Shown here: piece after piece, positions 27,155 through 38,773 of the stretch
Layout of the letters: each line of letters opens with the position of its first letter
Numbering within the stretch: the stretch's first letter is position 1
From: Fulvimarina sp.
GTDB lineage: Bacteria > Pseudomonadota > Alphaproteobacteria > Rhizobiales > Rhizobiaceae
Direction: 5' to 3'
NCBI GenBank assembly: GCA_002700095.1
Contig: PACL01000062.1
Location: 38,281-102,280, forward strand
DNA length: 64,000 bases
Translations under genes and position numbers: made by a program
The notes under the pieces: generated by a model
What the model saw: the letters and a program-made list of their open reading frames with translations, nothing else
Database searches by the model: none
What the model was told of the DNA's origin: nothing

Positions 27155-27631
27155 GTGTTTGCCCCTACGCATGGATGCGAGCGCTTGCCTGCGCCCTGTC
27201 ATGTGGCCGCAGAGTCAGCGGCATTTTGTCATCGGTAAGGCGAAATCTGCATTTGCGCCAGGCAGTCAGTGAGCTTGCTCATAAGTTTTGCAGGGATGGT
27301 GAATGCGGTTTTTGCGATGGCGGATCCGTCAGGATTTCCGCTTCCATTCCTCCAACTCGTTGGCGTGAAATCGCAAATTTTCATCGGTAAATCGAAGGGC
27401 GTGACCCGCCATTTGCGCACGGGCCGCTCGCCGGGGGGAGGCATGTCAGCCCATGGACTGTGGGCGAAGGTCAGGCGTCCGGCACACCGAACCGCTCTGC
27501 CGCTTGGCGACATCTCGCTGCGCCGGGCGCTCCTTTCGACCGGACGTCGCATTTTCATCAGAGTAACGCGCGATGCTCCGGCGATACCGGAGCCGCGGCA
27601 GCCGGTTCCCCGCGCAAGGAGATCCCGCCTC
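27155..27631. other. Long intergenic region between OpgG/D and DUF2147 genes
   Basis: About 475 bp, visibly richer in A+T than its surroundings, with divergent promoters expected. TCATCGGTAA occurs twice (27229-27238 and 27381-27390), and GAAATC..GCA..TTTGCG-like stretches recur, but no clear structure or gene emerges. Confidence 0.4.
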
Positions 27632-27976
27632 ATGACAATCGCTCGTTTCGCCCTTGTGGCGGTATTTTCCGTCGGCCTTGCCGGCACCGCTTCCGGCCAG
27701 GCCATCACCGGCGACTGGCTGACCGAGAATGGCGAGCGGGTGACGGTCGAGCGCTGCGGCAAGGCTTATTGCTCGGTGGTGGCCACCGGCACCTACCGGG
27801 GTCAGCGCATCGCCGAGGTCGCCGGCCCCGGGCCGGAATATCCCGGCACGATCACGGATCCGAGTGCCGGCAAGACCTACAAGGGCTCGATGACGGTCCG
27901 CGGCGCGCAGCTCGACCTGAAGGGCTGCCTGATGGGGATGTTCTGCAAGACCGTCCAGAGCTGGCGCCGCCCGTAA
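27632..27976 (+). CDS. DUF2147 exported protein
   Basis: 114 residues. A signal peptide (MTIARFALVAVFSVGLAGTASG) is followed by the typical DUF2147 opening ITGDWLTENGERVTVERCGKAYCSVV, in which a small beta-barrel carries a cysteine pair (RCGKAYC). The C-terminus GAQLDLKGCLMGMFCKTVQSWRR has the second cysteine pair of the family, here unusually close to the end. Family members are periplasmic, lipocalin-like and of unknown function. The ATG at 27632 is preceded by AAGGAGAT at 27617-27624. It is convergent with the amidase gene, 20 bp apart. Confidence 0.88.
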   Translation: MTIARFALVAVFSVGLAGTASGQAITGDWLTENGERVTVERCGKAYCSVVATGTYRGQRIAEVAGPGPEYPGTITDPSAGKTYKGSMTVRGAQLDLKGCLMGMFCKTVQSWRRP

Positions 27977-27996
27977 GCGCCAAGGCGTGCCCGGCG

Positions 27997-29475
27997 CTAC
28001 CCCTCACGCCGCCGCGCCAAAGCGAGGAGGCCCGCCTCCCGCCCGTGCGGCGCGATGAGCTGCAGGCCGGCTGGCAGCCCGTCCCTGAAGCCGGCAGGCA
28101 TGGCGAGGACCGGGCAGCCGGACAGGGTGCCGGGGGCGACGCACTCCATCCAGCGATGGTAGCTGTCCATCCGCCGTCCGGCGATCTCCTGCGGCCAGCG
28201 CCACTCGGCCGGGAAGGGCCAGACCTGGGCGGCCGGCAAAGCGAGGACGTCGAAGCGCGCGAAGAGTTCGAGGATCCGCAGGTGCCAGGCGGTGCGGATC
28301 TCGCCGGCGGCGAAGACGTCGAGGGCACTCAGCCCCCTGCCGCCCTCGATCTCCCATTGCAGCTCCGGCTTCAACAGCTCGCGGGTCGCCGGATCGTCGA
28401 AGAGCGGGCCGAACTTGCCGGCGACGGCGACATGGCGCTGGACGACGAAGCTCTGCCACAGCCGTTCGGCGTCGAAGCCGAGATCGGCGGGTGCGGTGTC
28501 GGTTTCGGGAATGGCGGCGAGCGCACTGAGGCAGGTGTCGAGGATGCCCGGCTCGAAGGCGAGGTGGCCGCCGAGATCGCCGAGCCAGCCGATGCGCACG
28601 GGCCGGTCGCCGATCGGTGCGGGGCGCGAGACGTCCGGCAGCCCCGCCGACAGCGGCTGGCGCGGGTCCGCTCCGGACTGGACCAGGAGCAACCGCTCCA
28701 GATCGTCGATCGTCCGGGCCATCGGGCCATCGGTCGAGAGCGACGCTTCGAAGACGTTGCCGGCGGCAAGGCTCGGCACCCGGCCGAAGGAGGGGCGAAG
28801 GCCGTAGACATTGTTGAAGGCGGCGGGATTGCGCAGCGAGCCGCCCATGTCCGAGCCGTCGGCGATGGGCAGCATGCGCGTCGCGAGCGCCACGGCCGCA
28901 CCGCCGGACGAGCCGCCGGCGCTTTTCGCCGGATCGAAGGCATTGCGGGTGGTGCCGAAGACCTCGTTGAAGCTGTGCGAGCCGAGCCCGAATTCCGGCG
29001 TGTTGGTCTTGCCGACGACGATGGCGCCGGCCGCCCTGATCCTTGCGGTGGAAAGCCCGTCGAAGTCGGGCACGTGGTCGCGGTAGATCGGCGAGCCGAA
29101 GGTGGTCGTCAGGCCCTTGGTCGGCGACAGGTCCTTGATGGCGATCGGCAGGCCGTGCAGCCGCCCGAGCGCCTCGCCGGACGCCACCGTCGCGTCTGCC
29201 GCGCCGGCCTCGGCGAGGATCTCCTCGCGCGGGCGGAGCGACACGATGGCGAGATGGTGCGGATTGGCTGCGTCGATCCGGTCGAGAAAGGCGGTGACGA
29301 CCTCCACCGAAGACAGCTGCCGCGTGGCGATGGCCCCGGCGAGTTCCGTGGCGCTCGCGGCGCAGATGGCGGGGATCTCTCCCGCCGGTGCGCGCAGCGA
29401 GCCGTCGTCGGCGAAGGGCGACGTCGCGTCGCCCTCTGCCGTCGTTCCCGGCGACGGGACGATCCCTTGCGTCAC
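27997..29475 (-). CDS. Amidase signature family hydrolase
   Basis: About 492 residues. The Ser-cisSer-Lys triad is visible: Lys in LPIAIKDLSP, the nucleophile block AGGSSGGAAVALATRM, and the cis-Ser in SDMGGSLRNPAAFN. The ending WMECVAPGTLSGCPVLAMPAGF is typical. The substrate is an amide of unknown type. The start is uncertain: GTG at 29475 is chosen because family similarity begins soon after it, while a TTG at 29538 would overlap the end of the preceding peptidase gene by about 30 bp. It is the last gene of the minus-strand peptide/amide run that begins at 38720. Confidence 0.88.
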   Translation of the reverse strand: MTQGIVPSPGTTAEGDATSPFADDGSLRAPAGEIPAICAASATELAGAIATRQLSSVEVVTAFLDRIDAANPHHLAIVSLRPREEILAEAGAADATVASGEALGRLHGLPIAIKDLSPTKGLTTTFGSPIYRDHVPDFDGLSTARIRAAGAIVVGKTNTPEFGLGSHSFNEVFGTTRNAFDPAKSAGGSSGGAAVALATRMLPIADGSDMGGSLRNPAAFNNVYGLRPSFGRVPSLAAGNVFEASLSTDGPMARTIDDLERLLLVQSGADPRQPLSAGLPDVSRPAPIGDRPVRIGWLGDLGGHLAFEPGILDTCLSALAAIPETDTAPADLGFDAERLWQSFVVQRHVAVAGKFGPLFDDPATRELLKPELQWEIEGGRGLSALDVFAAGEIRTAWHLRILELFARFDVLALPAAQVWPFPAEWRWPQEIAGRRMDSYHRWMECVAPGTLSGCPVLAMPAGFRDGLPAGLQLIAPHGREAGLLALARRREG

Positions 29476-29509
29476 GGCCGAGGCCCGGCGAGGCGAGCGA
29501 TGCCGGACA

Positions 29510-30643
29510 TCAGTCGAGCTCCGCCAGGAGGCCGGCAATGAGGCGGCCGCGCGAGGCGAGGCTGGATACCTCGATGTGCTCGTTCAGCGTATGCACGTCG
29601 CGGCCAACGACGCCGAGGCCGTCGAGGGTCGGCAGGCCCATGGCGCCGGTGAAGTTGCCGTCCGAGCCGCCGCCTTCCGAGGCATGGGCGAGATCGAAGC
29701 CGAGTTCGTTACCGATGCGCCGGGCTCTGCCATAGAGCTCCATCGTCCCCTCGCTGGCCTCCCAGACCGGACGCACGACGCTCTTCTCGACGAAGAAGCC
29801 GGTGCCGTCCGGATTGCGCTCGTCGAAGGCGAGGATCTTCGCGGTGCCCTCGTCGAGATCGCCCTGCCGCTTGGCCATGGAGAGGCATTCCGCCCGGGCG
29901 GTCGTCGGCACGCAGTTCACCCACTGGCCGCCATGCATCACCGAGACCGAGAAGGTGCAGTCCTCGTTCGTCATGTCCTCGATCTCGATCAGCTTGCGGG
30001 CCATCATCTTGACCGCCGACTGGCCGGCCTTCAGCGCGGCGCCGGCGTGGCTCGGCCGGCCGACGGCGGTCAGGTGGTAGCGGGCGATGGCGTAGCGCCC
30101 GGTGACCACCGTGTTGCGGGCCCAGGCGGGTTCGGGAACGAGGACGTACTTGTTCTTCGCCGCCTCGGCTTCGATGAGTGCTCTGGTGCCGGGCGTGCCG
30201 ATCTCCTCGTCGGAGGTCAGCAGCACGGTGACGGGCAGGGGCGTTGCGACGCCCATGTCGGCCAGCGCCTTGACCGCATGGATCGCGGCGAAGTTGCCGC
30301 CCTTCATGTCGCAGATGCCGGGGCCCCAGCAGATGTCGCCCTCGCGACGGAACGGCAGCTTCTCCAGCGTGCCGAGCGGATGCACCGTGTCGAGATGGCC
30401 GACGATCAGGATGCCGGGCTCGCCCTGCCGCGGATGCGGGAACGTGCCGCGAGCGCAGTTGCCGAGGCCTTCCGGCCCGGGGATGATCTCGACCGAGAAG
30501 CCGAGCGCCTCCATGTCTTCGCCGGCCAGCGCCATCATCCTGTCGACGGAGGGCTTGTCGTAGGTCGGGCTTTCGCACTCGACCCAGCGCTTGAGGCCCT
30601 TGATCATCTCCTCCGCGTCGAGCGGAACCTTGGTCACGTCCAT
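29510..30643 (-). CDS. M20 zinc peptidase, glutamate carboxypeptidase (CPG2) type
   Basis: 377 residues. Metal-site motifs in order are GHLDTVHPLG (His and Asp), GPGICDMKGG (bridging Asp), TSDEEIG (general base and metal Glu), VVPEPAWA-like Glu region, and the closing DVHTLNEHIEVSS with the final His. A dimerisation domain lies between. CPG2-type enzymes release C-terminal glutamate or related acidic residues from peptides and folates. The start ATG 30643 has AAGGA nine bases upstream. The gene is 53 bp from the preceding M20 gene, so two different M20 peptidases sit side by side. It fits the glutamyl-peptide breakdown inferred for this locus. Confidence 0.9.
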   Translation of the reverse strand: MDVTKVPLDAEEMIKGLKRWVECESPTYDKPSVDRMMALAGEDMEALGFSVEIIPGPEGLGNCARGTFPHPRQGEPGILIVGHLDTVHPLGTLEKLPFRREGDICWGPGICDMKGGNFAAIHAVKALADMGVATPLPVTVLLTSDEEIGTPGTRALIEAEAAKNKYVLVPEPAWARNTVVTGRYAIARYHLTAVGRPSHAGAALKAGQSAVKMMARKLIEIEDMTNEDCTFSVSVMHGGQWVNCVPTTARAECLSMAKRQGDLDEGTAKILAFDERNPDGTGFFVEKSVVRPVWEASEGTMELYGRARRIGNELGFDLAHASEGGGSDGNFTGAMGLPTLDGLGVVGRDVHTLNEHIEVSSLASRGRLIAGLLAELD

Positions 30644-30696
30644 GTCTGTCAGTCCTTGCAAAATGTCGAAATCGCTGTCGCTCGTCCGCCGCCGCC

Positions 30697-31860
30697 TCAG
30701 ACGGCGAGCCGCCGCTCCACCACGCGGGCGAGCAGGCTCGAGCCGATCGGCAGGATCGCGTCGTCGAGGACGAAGCCGGGGTTGTGCACCGGTACCGACC
30801 CGCCATGGCCGACCCAGCAATAGGCGCCGGGAACGGCGAGGAGCATGTCGGCGAAGTCCTCGCTGCCCATCATCGGGTTCGGGTCGGTGAGGACGTTCTC
30901 CGCGCCGACGATCTCGACGGCGGCCTGACGCATCGCCTCAGTCTCGGCCGGATGGTTCTCGAGGACGGAGAAAACGTCGCGGATGTCGATGTCGATCTCG
31001 CACTGGTACATGACCGCGGCGCCGGCGCAGATCTCGCGCATGCGGCTCCGGATCAGATCGCCCACCGCGTCGTCGAAAAAGCGGATGGTGCCGCCGAGCT
31101 CGGCGGTCTCCGGCACGACGTTGTAGGCCGACCCGGCGTTGAACTTGGTGATCGACAGGACCGCCGGCAGCATCGGATCGACGTTGCGGCTGACGATGCT
31201 CTGGAGGCTCTGGGACAGCGACGTCGCGATGACGATCGGATCCCTCGAGTCGTGGGGCCGGGCTCCGTGGCTGCCGCGGCCGCGGATGGTGATGTCGAAG
31301 AAGCTCGCCCCGGCCATCGCCTTGCCCGGGAAGACGGCGATCTGGCCGAGGTCGTGGACCGGGCTGTTGTGGAGGCCGTAGATCTCGTCGCAGGGAAAGC
31401 GCTCGAACAGCTTCTCGGCGATCATCGCGCGTGCCCCGCCGAGCCCTTCCTCGGCCGGCTGGAAGACGAACATCGCGGGGCCGGCGAAATCCCGCCGGGC
31501 GGCCAGATAGCGGGCGGCGCCGAGCAGCATGGTGGTGTGGCCGTCATGGCCGCAGCCATGGAAGGCGCCGGGGTTCTGCGAGCGGTAGGGAAGGTTGGTC
31601 TGCTCCTCCATCGGCAGAGCGTCCATGTCGGCCCGAAGACCGATCGTGCGCCCCGCGCCGCCGGTGCCCCGCAGGATGCCGACGACGCCGGTGACGCCGA
31701 TGCCCTCATGCACCTCGTCGAGGCCGTACTCCTTCAGCTTCGCGGCGACGATCGCCGCCGTGCGCTTCTCCTCGAAGCCGATCTCCGGATGGGCGTGGAG
31801 ATCGCGGCGGATCTCGGTCAGATCCTGGGCGAAGCTCTGGATCTCGGGAATGATGGTCAT
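30697..31860 (-). CDS. M20 family amidohydrolase (hippurate/aminoacylase type)
   Basis: 387 residues. Visible motifs: LTEIRRDLHAHPEIGFEE at the start, LRADMDALPMEEQT, FHGCGHDGHTTMLLGAARYL, FQPAEEGLGGARAMI and the late HNPGFVLDD. This is the HipO/AbgB-like branch of M20D, which removes an N-acyl or amide-linked group from amino acids (hippurate, N-acetyl amino acids, indole-acetyl amino acids). The exact substrate is not shown by sequence. ATG 31860 has GAGGA eight bases upstream. It belongs to the run mlrC-M20-M20-amidase. Confidence 0.92.
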   Translation of the reverse strand: MTIIPEIQSFAQDLTEIRRDLHAHPEIGFEEKRTAAIVAAKLKEYGLDEVHEGIGVTGVVGILRGTGGAGRTIGLRADMDALPMEEQTNLPYRSQNPGAFHGCGHDGHTTMLLGAARYLAARRDFAGPAMFVFQPAEEGLGGARAMIAEKLFERFPCDEIYGLHNSPVHDLGQIAVFPGKAMAGASFFDITIRGRGSHGARPHDSRDPIVIATSLSQSLQSIVSRNVDPMLPAVLSITKFNAGSAYNVVPETAELGGTIRFFDDAVGDLIRSRMREICAGAAVMYQCEIDIDIRDVFSVLENHPAETEAMRQAAVEIVGAENVLTDPNPMMGSEDFADMLLAVPGAYCWVGHGGSVPVHNPGFVLDDAILPIGSSLLARVVERRLAV

Positions 31861-31913
31861 GGCAGTCCTCGTGGGCATGGTCCGGCGGTCGCTCGCCCGC
31901 CGCATGGAGGGTT

Positions 31914-33422
31914 TCAGACGAAGGCGGGGCCGGTCGGCGACAGGTCGATTCCGCTGCGCAGTTTCTTGAAGGGCAGGGCGGCCGGCGAGACCGGCATTGG
32001 GCCGGGCGCCGCCGCGACGAGGATCGTCTCGGCGATCGGCGCGAAGTCGGCGCGGAAATGCACCGAGCTCTTCACCACGAGGATCGCCTGGGCCTCCGGC
32101 TCGATGCCGAGAAAGCGGAACATCTCGCGGTCGGCCATCTGCGCCTTGCGGCTGACGACGACGATGGCGACGCCGCCGACCCGAAGCCAGGCCGAGGGCC
32201 CGAGCTGCATCCGGGCACCTCCATAGAAGGGCCCGGAGGCGACGAACTCGCCGTCGGAAAGGGCCATCACCTCTAAGGCGCCGCTATAGGGCGCATCGCC
32301 GAAGACGCCCCTGGCGCCGCCCAGTGCGCCGTGGATCGTCGCGCCGACGCCGGCTTCGTGCGCCGCCACTGCCATCGCCGGATCGAAGATCGCACCAATC
32401 GCCGCGCGCGTCGCGCCGGCCTCGATCAGGGCCTTCAGCATGCCCATGGTGTTGGAGTCGCCGCCGGCCCCGGGATTGTCCTGGGTGTCAGCGATGACCA
32501 CCGGCCGGCTCGAACCGTCGGCGATGCGCTGGGCCTCGCGCACCGCCTCCAGCGGATCGAGGCTCTGCCCGGCAAAGGCGAGGCGGGCGGCCGAGACCTT
32601 TTCGAAGATGACATCCGCCGCCGCGTCTGCCGCCTCGCTGGTGTCCGCATAGGCGACGACCGACGGCCCGCAATCGTGGATGTCGGCGGCCGGAAAGCCG
32701 CAGAGGAAGGAGACCGAGGGGACCTGGTCCGTCTCCATCTCCGCCACGGCCCGGTAGATCGACGCGTTGGGCTCCATGTCGGTCGATTGCCAGGCGATCG
32801 GGATGAGGAAGGGGACCTGCCGGAAGGCCTTCCGGTACCGCTTGCCGGCGAGGAGGGGGGCGAGGGCGGCCGCCGCGCGCCGGCCGGTCTCGGCCATGTC
32901 GACATGGGGATAGGTGCGGTAGGCGACGAGGATGTCGGCGTGGTCTACCATTGCAGGCGAGACGTTGCCGTGGAGGTCGAGGCTGGCGACGACCAGCACG
33001 TCCGGGCCGACGACCGCGCGCACCCGGGCGAGAAGCTCGCCCTCGCCATCCTCCAGGTGCTCGGCGACCATGGCCCCGTGCAGGTCGAGATAGACGCCGT
33101 CGAGGGGCAGGGCGTCGGCGATCGCGGCGACGAGGCGCGAGGCGATGGCCTCATAGGCATCCTCGGTGACGTGGGCCGAGGGAACGGCGGCGCACCACAG
33201 CGTCGGCACCAGCGACCAGCCCTCCGCTTCGGCCGTCTCGACGAAGCCGCAGATGGCCATGTTGACGTCGCGGGTCGCCTCCAGCATCGCCGGCCCCTCC
33301 GACAAAGGCGGCCAGCCGCCGCCATGTCGGAACGCCGCGAAATCGGCCTTGGTGGGCGCGAAAGTGTTGGTCTCGTGCATGAATCCGCCGACGGCGATGC
33401 GCGGCGAAGGAACGCGGTCCAT
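31914..33422 (-). CDS. mlrC: M81 family metallopeptidase, MlrC type
   Basis: 502 residues. The start IAVGGFMHETNTFAPTKADF and the later LDLHGNVSPAMVDHADILVAYRTYPHVDMAETG hold the conserved His/Asp residues proposed to bind zinc. The C-terminal half has DTQDNPGAGGDSNTMGMLKALIEAGA. MlrC was named from microcystin breakdown in sphingomonads, where it acts on linear peptide products, but most relatives sit in peptide-catabolism clusters without microcystin. No mlrA or mlrB is seen here. It begins 9 bp after the ATPase stop, so it is part of the transporter operon. Confidence 0.93.
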   Translation of the reverse strand: MDRVPSPRIAVGGFMHETNTFAPTKADFAAFRHGGGWPPLSEGPAMLEATRDVNMAICGFVETAEAEGWSLVPTLWCAAVPSAHVTEDAYEAIASRLVAAIADALPLDGVYLDLHGAMVAEHLEDGEGELLARVRAVVGPDVLVVASLDLHGNVSPAMVDHADILVAYRTYPHVDMAETGRRAAAALAPLLAGKRYRKAFRQVPFLIPIAWQSTDMEPNASIYRAVAEMETDQVPSVSFLCGFPAADIHDCGPSVVAYADTSEAADAAADVIFEKVSAARLAFAGQSLDPLEAVREAQRIADGSSRPVVIADTQDNPGAGGDSNTMGMLKALIEAGATRAAIGAIFDPAMAVAAHEAGVGATIHGALGGARGVFGDAPYSGALEVMALSDGEFVASGPFYGGARMQLGPSAWLRVGGVAIVVVSRKAQMADREMFRFLGIEPEAQAILVVKSSVHFRADFAPIAETILVAAAPGPMPVSPAALPFKKLRSGIDLSPTGPAFV

Positions 33423-33431
33423 GGGTTTCGA

Positions 33432-35158
<1,727 letters not shown>

Positions 35159-35159
<1 letters not shown>

Positions 35160-36061
35160 CACGCCTGCCTCTTCTTGCCGAGCTTGGGGTCCATGACGTC
35201 CCTTGCGGTGTCGCCGAGGATGTTGATCGACAGGATGGTGATCGAGAGGAACAGGCCGGGCCAGAAGATCAGGCTGGGCTTGAGCTGGAAGTACAACCGG
35301 CCCTCGGACATGATGTTGCCCCAGGAGGGCGTCTCGGTGCCGATGCCGGCGCCGAGGAAGGAGAGGATCGCCTCGGTGAGGATCGCCGAGGCGCAGACAT
35401 AGGTCGCCTGGACGATCAGCGGGGCGAGGGTGTTCGGCATCAGGTGCCGCCACATGATCTTCGGCAGGCTGGAGCCGACGGCGATCGCGGCCTCGACATA
35501 GGGCTCCTCGCGGGCCGACAGGACGACCGAGCGCACCAGCCGCACGACGCGCGGGATCTCCGGGATGGTGATGGCGAAGAGCACCGTCCACAGGCTGGAG
35601 CCGGCGAGCGAGACGATGGCGATGGCCAGCAGGATCGACGGGATCGCCATCAGCCCGTCCATGATGCGCATCAGGATCGCGTCGAGCCAGCGGAAGAAGC
35701 CGGCAAACAGCCCGAGCGGCAGGCCGATCAGGACCGCGACGAGAGCCGCCCCGATGCCGACGATCAACGACATCCGGGCGCCGTAGAGCGTTCGCGACAG
35801 GACGTCGCGGCCATAGGCGTCGGTGCCGAAGGGGTGAGCGGCGGAGGCGCCCTGCAGTCGCTCCATCGGGTTCATCGCAATCGGATCGTAGGGTGCGATC
35901 AGCGGGGCGAGCAGCGCCGCGACGACGATGACGAACAGGCAGACGGCGGCGATGGTCGGGGCGAGCTTCAGGTCGGCCATGTCGATGCGCGGCAGCAACT
36001 GACGCTTGATCACCGGCTGGCTCGCGGCGGGAGCGGTGGGAGCGGCGTCTCGGTTGGCCAT
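35159..36061 (-). CDS. Peptide ABC transporter permease, DppC/GsiD type
   Basis: 300 residues. After a polar N-terminal 35 residues there are six membrane spans. The opening AAVCLFVIVVAALLAPLIAPYDP and GTDAYGRDVLSRTLYGARMSL are diagnostic of DppC-type permeases, and the docking loop EPYVEAAIAVGSSLPKIMWRHLMPN marks the ATPase contact. It pairs with the DppB-type protein encoded just upstream (one-base TGATG overlap) to form the channel, and overlaps the ATPase gene downstream in the same way. Confidence 0.95.
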
Positions 36062-37002
36062 CAGTAGCGGATCCTCGGGTCCATGAAGGCGTAGGAGATG
36101 TCGATCAGGAGGTTGATGACGACGTAGATCCCGCTGGTCAGAAGGATCAGAGCCTGGATGACCGGGTAGTCGCGGGCAAGGATCGCATCGACGGTGAGCC
36201 GGCCGAGGCCGGGGATGTTGAAGACGCTCTCGGTGACGACGACGCCGGAGATCATCAGCGCGAAGCCGGTGCCGACGACGGTGAGGATCGGCACCGCGGC
36301 GTTGCGCAGCGCATGGCGGAAGAGGACGATCCGCTCCGTCAGGCCCTTCGCCCGAGCGGTGCGGATATAGTCCTCGTCGAGGACCTCGAGCATCGCCGCA
36401 CGGGTCATCCGGGCGATCAGCGCGATGTAGATGGTCGCCAGCGTGAAGGCCGGCAGGACGATGCGGGCGAGAAACGGGCCCACCCCGTCAAAGACGCTCC
36501 GGAAGCCTTGGACCGGCAGCAGCCGCAGGTCGATCGCGAAGATCTGGATGAAGATGTAGCCGGTGACGAAGACCGGGATGGAAAAGCCGAGGACGGAGAT
36601 CGCCATCACGGCGTTGTCGGTCAGGCTGCCATGGCGCCACGCGGCGATGACGCCCATCGGGATCGACAGGACCAGCGTGATGATCATGGTAACGATGGCA
36701 AGGCTCAGCGTCGGCTCGAGCCGCTGGCCGATCAGCGTCAGCACCGGCGTGCGGGAGATCAGCGAGGAGCCGAAGTCGCCGGACAGGAGCTGGCCGCTCC
36801 AGGTGACGAACTGGGTCAGGAGCGGCTCGTTGAGGCCGAGGCTGTCGCGGATGCGCTCCAGCTGATCCGGTGTCGCCATGTCGCCGGCGATGATCGCCGC
36901 GGGGTCGCCGGGCGTCAGCCGCAGCAAGAGGAAGACGAACAGCGCCACGACCAAGAGCACGGGGACCGATGCCAGGATGCGGCGAGCGATATAAGCCAGC
37001 AT
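36061..37002 (-). CDS. Peptide ABC transporter permease, DppB/GsiC type
   Basis: 313 residues, six membrane spans. It opens MLAYIARRILASVPVLLVVALFVFLLLRLTPGDPA, the standard DppB start, and carries the docking stretch YIRTARAKGLTERIVLFRHALRNA. The C-terminus ends IDISYAFMDPRIRY, as usual. It forms the inner-membrane channel with the DppC-type partner. The gene lies 104 bp after the binding-protein stop and overlaps the next gene by one base. Confidence 0.95.
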   Translation of the reverse strand: MLAYIARRILASVPVLLVVALFVFLLLRLTPGDPAAIIAGDMATPDQLERIRDSLGLNEPLLTQFVTWSGQLLSGDFGSSLISRTPVLTLIGQRLEPTLSLAIVTMIITLVLSIPMGVIAAWRHGSLTDNAVMAISVLGFSIPVFVTGYIFIQIFAIDLRLLPVQGFRSVFDGVGPFLARIVLPAFTLATIYIALIARMTRAAMLEVLDEDYIRTARAKGLTERIVLFRHALRNAAVPILTVVGTGFALMISGVVVTESVFNIPGLGRLTVDAILARDYPVIQALILLTSGIYVVINLLIDISYAFMDPRIRY

Positions 37003-37106
37003 GAAGGGATGCCTCGGGGCACGGGACAGGTTCGCCGCCCGTCATCTCGGGCGGCGCAGGAGATCCGGCGCCGCCCATCGGAAGGCGCCGCCGGAACGCT
37101 CGCTTG

Positions 37107-38720
37107 CTACTCGGACTTGGTGACGCTCCAGAACACCGGAACCGGCATTTCCAGCATGCCGTCGAGGGTGTTCGAGATGGTGGCGGGGATGAGGTACTCG
37201 CCGACCGGGATGTAGTTCACCACCTCGTAGGCATGGGCTTGGATGTCGGCGGCGATGGTCTTGCGCTCGTCCTCGCTGGTCGCGGAAGCGAATTTCACCC
37301 GCATCTCGTCGAGCTTGGTGTCGTCCGGCCAGCCGAACCAGGCCGCCGCCTTGCCGCCGCCGTTGAGCATCGGGTTGTTGATCGGGCTCCAGACTTCCGG
37401 AACGATCCAGTTGGTGAAGAAGAGGTTCCAGCCGCCGTCCTTCACGCTGGCCTGGCTTGCCCGGCGGGTGACGAGGGTCTGCCAGTCCATCGGCTGCATG
37501 TCGACTGTGAAGCCGCCCTGGCGCAGCAGCTGCGCCGCGACCACCGGCTGGGCGGCGAGCGAGGCGACGTCGGTCGGCTGCATCAGGACGATCGGCGTGC
37601 CGTCGTAGCCGGCCTCCTTCAGCATTTCCTTGGCCTTTTCGGGCTGCGGCCCGTTGAGGATCGGCTCCGCCCCGGCCTCGGTCGCATAGGGGGTGTCGCA
37701 GCCATACATCGTGCCGTAGACCTTCATGTAGTCGGGATTGCCGACGAGAGCCGCGAGGATCGGCTGCTGGCCGAGCGCCGTCAGGGCGGCGCGGCGGATC
37801 TCGACCTTGTCGAAGGGCGGGTTCAGCCAGTTCAGCCGGGCCATGGTCTGGTAGCCGTACTTGCCGAGGGTCTTGACCGTCAGGTCGGGGTTCGCCGACA
37901 GCAGCGGCAACAGGTCGATCGGAGTCTGCTCGAGGAAGTCGATCTCGCCGGAATTGATGGCGTTCACCGCCGTCTGGGCGTCCGGCATCACCACCCAGGT
38001 GACCTTGTCGACCTTGACCACCTTGCCGCCGGCGGTCCAGCTCGGCGGCTCGTCCCGCGGAACGTAGTCGGCGTTCTTCTCATAGACGGCCCTGACGCCC
38101 GGCTCGAACTCGGCCTCGACGAACTTGAACGGTCCGGAGCCCGTATAGTCGGTGATCGCCTCGCTCGACGGCGTCTTGGCCACCCGCTCCGGCATGATGA
38201 AGGTCGGCAGGCCGGAGGGCTTCGCCATCAGCTCGATGGCGTAGGAGAACGGCTGCGAGAGCTTCATGACGAAGGTCTTGTCGCTCTCGGCCGCAAGGCT
38301 CTCGACATATTTGAACAGCATCTGGGCGCCGCCGTCCCGCTCGCCCCAGCGCTTCAGCGAGGCGATGGCGTCGGCCGAGGTCACCGGCTGGCCGTCGGTC
38401 CACTTCAGCCCGTCGCGCAGGGTGAAGGTGTAGGTCAGCTGGTCGTCCGACACCATCCACGAGGCCATCTGCGGCTGCGGCTTCAGGTTCTCGTCCATGC
38501 CGAGAAGCGTGTCGTAGATCATGTAGCCGTGGTTGCGGGTGATGTGCGCCGTGGTGATCACGGGATCGAGGACCCGGATGCCCGAATGCATCACCGCGCG
38601 GATCTCCTGCGCGGCAGCGGGGCCGGCGGCGAAGCCGGTGAGGGCGAGGGCGGAAGCCAGAAGTGCCGAGCGGACGAGCCGGGCCGGTCGGAAGGCGGAA
38701 GCAGGGGAGAAGAAGGTCAT
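37107..38720 (-). CDS. Extracellular solute-binding protein family 5 (peptide binding)
   Basis: 537 residues. A signal peptide (hydrophobic ALLASALALTGFAAG, cleavage near AAAQ at about 38) precedes the mature family-5 fold: RVLDPVITTAHITRNHGYMIYDTLL, YTFTLRDGLKWTDGQPVTSADAI, YTGSGPFKFVEAEF, EIRRAALTALGQQPIL. These proteins deliver peptides, glutathione, opines or related compounds to DppBC-type permeases. It is the first gene of the minus-strand operon. Its start region is divergent from the IclR gene across a 150-bp control region that contains a palindrome. Confidence 0.94.
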   Translation of the reverse strand: MTFFSPASAFRPARLVRSALLASALALTGFAAGPAAAQEIRAVMHSGIRVLDPVITTAHITRNHGYMIYDTLLGMDENLKPQPQMASWMVSDDQLTYTFTLRDGLKWTDGQPVTSADAIASLKRWGERDGGAQMLFKYVESLAAESDKTFVMKLSQPFSYAIELMAKPSGLPTFIMPERVAKTPSSEAITDYTGSGPFKFVEAEFEPGVRAVYEKNADYVPRDEPPSWTAGGKVVKVDKVTWVVMPDAQTAVNAINSGEIDFLEQTPIDLLPLLSANPDLTVKTLGKYGYQTMARLNWLNPPFDKVEIRRAALTALGQQPILAALVGNPDYMKVYGTMYGCDTPYATEAGAEPILNGPQPEKAKEMLKEAGYDGTPIVLMQPTDVASLAAQPVVAAQLLRQGGFTVDMQPMDWQTLVTRRASQASVKDGGWNLFFTNWIVPEVWSPINNPMLNGGGKAAAWFGWPDDTKLDEMRVKFASATSEDERKTIAADIQAHAYEVVNYIPVGEYLIPATISNTLDGMLEMPVPVFWSVTKSE

Positions 38721-38773
38721 GCGTGCGTCTCCGGAAGGGCGCGGCAGGGCCGCTGACGAGAACCCGCCAGCAT

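Noticed and set aside
27229-27390. Repeated decamer TCATCGGTAA in the OpgG/DUF2147 gap
   Set aside because: Only two copies, on no obvious symmetry, about 150 bp apart; not enough to call a regulatory repeat.
31914-33422. Microcystin degradation cluster
   Set aside because: MlrC-like peptidase is present, but no MlrA membrane protease, MlrB hydrolase or MlrD transporter is seen; general peptide catabolism is the simpler reading.
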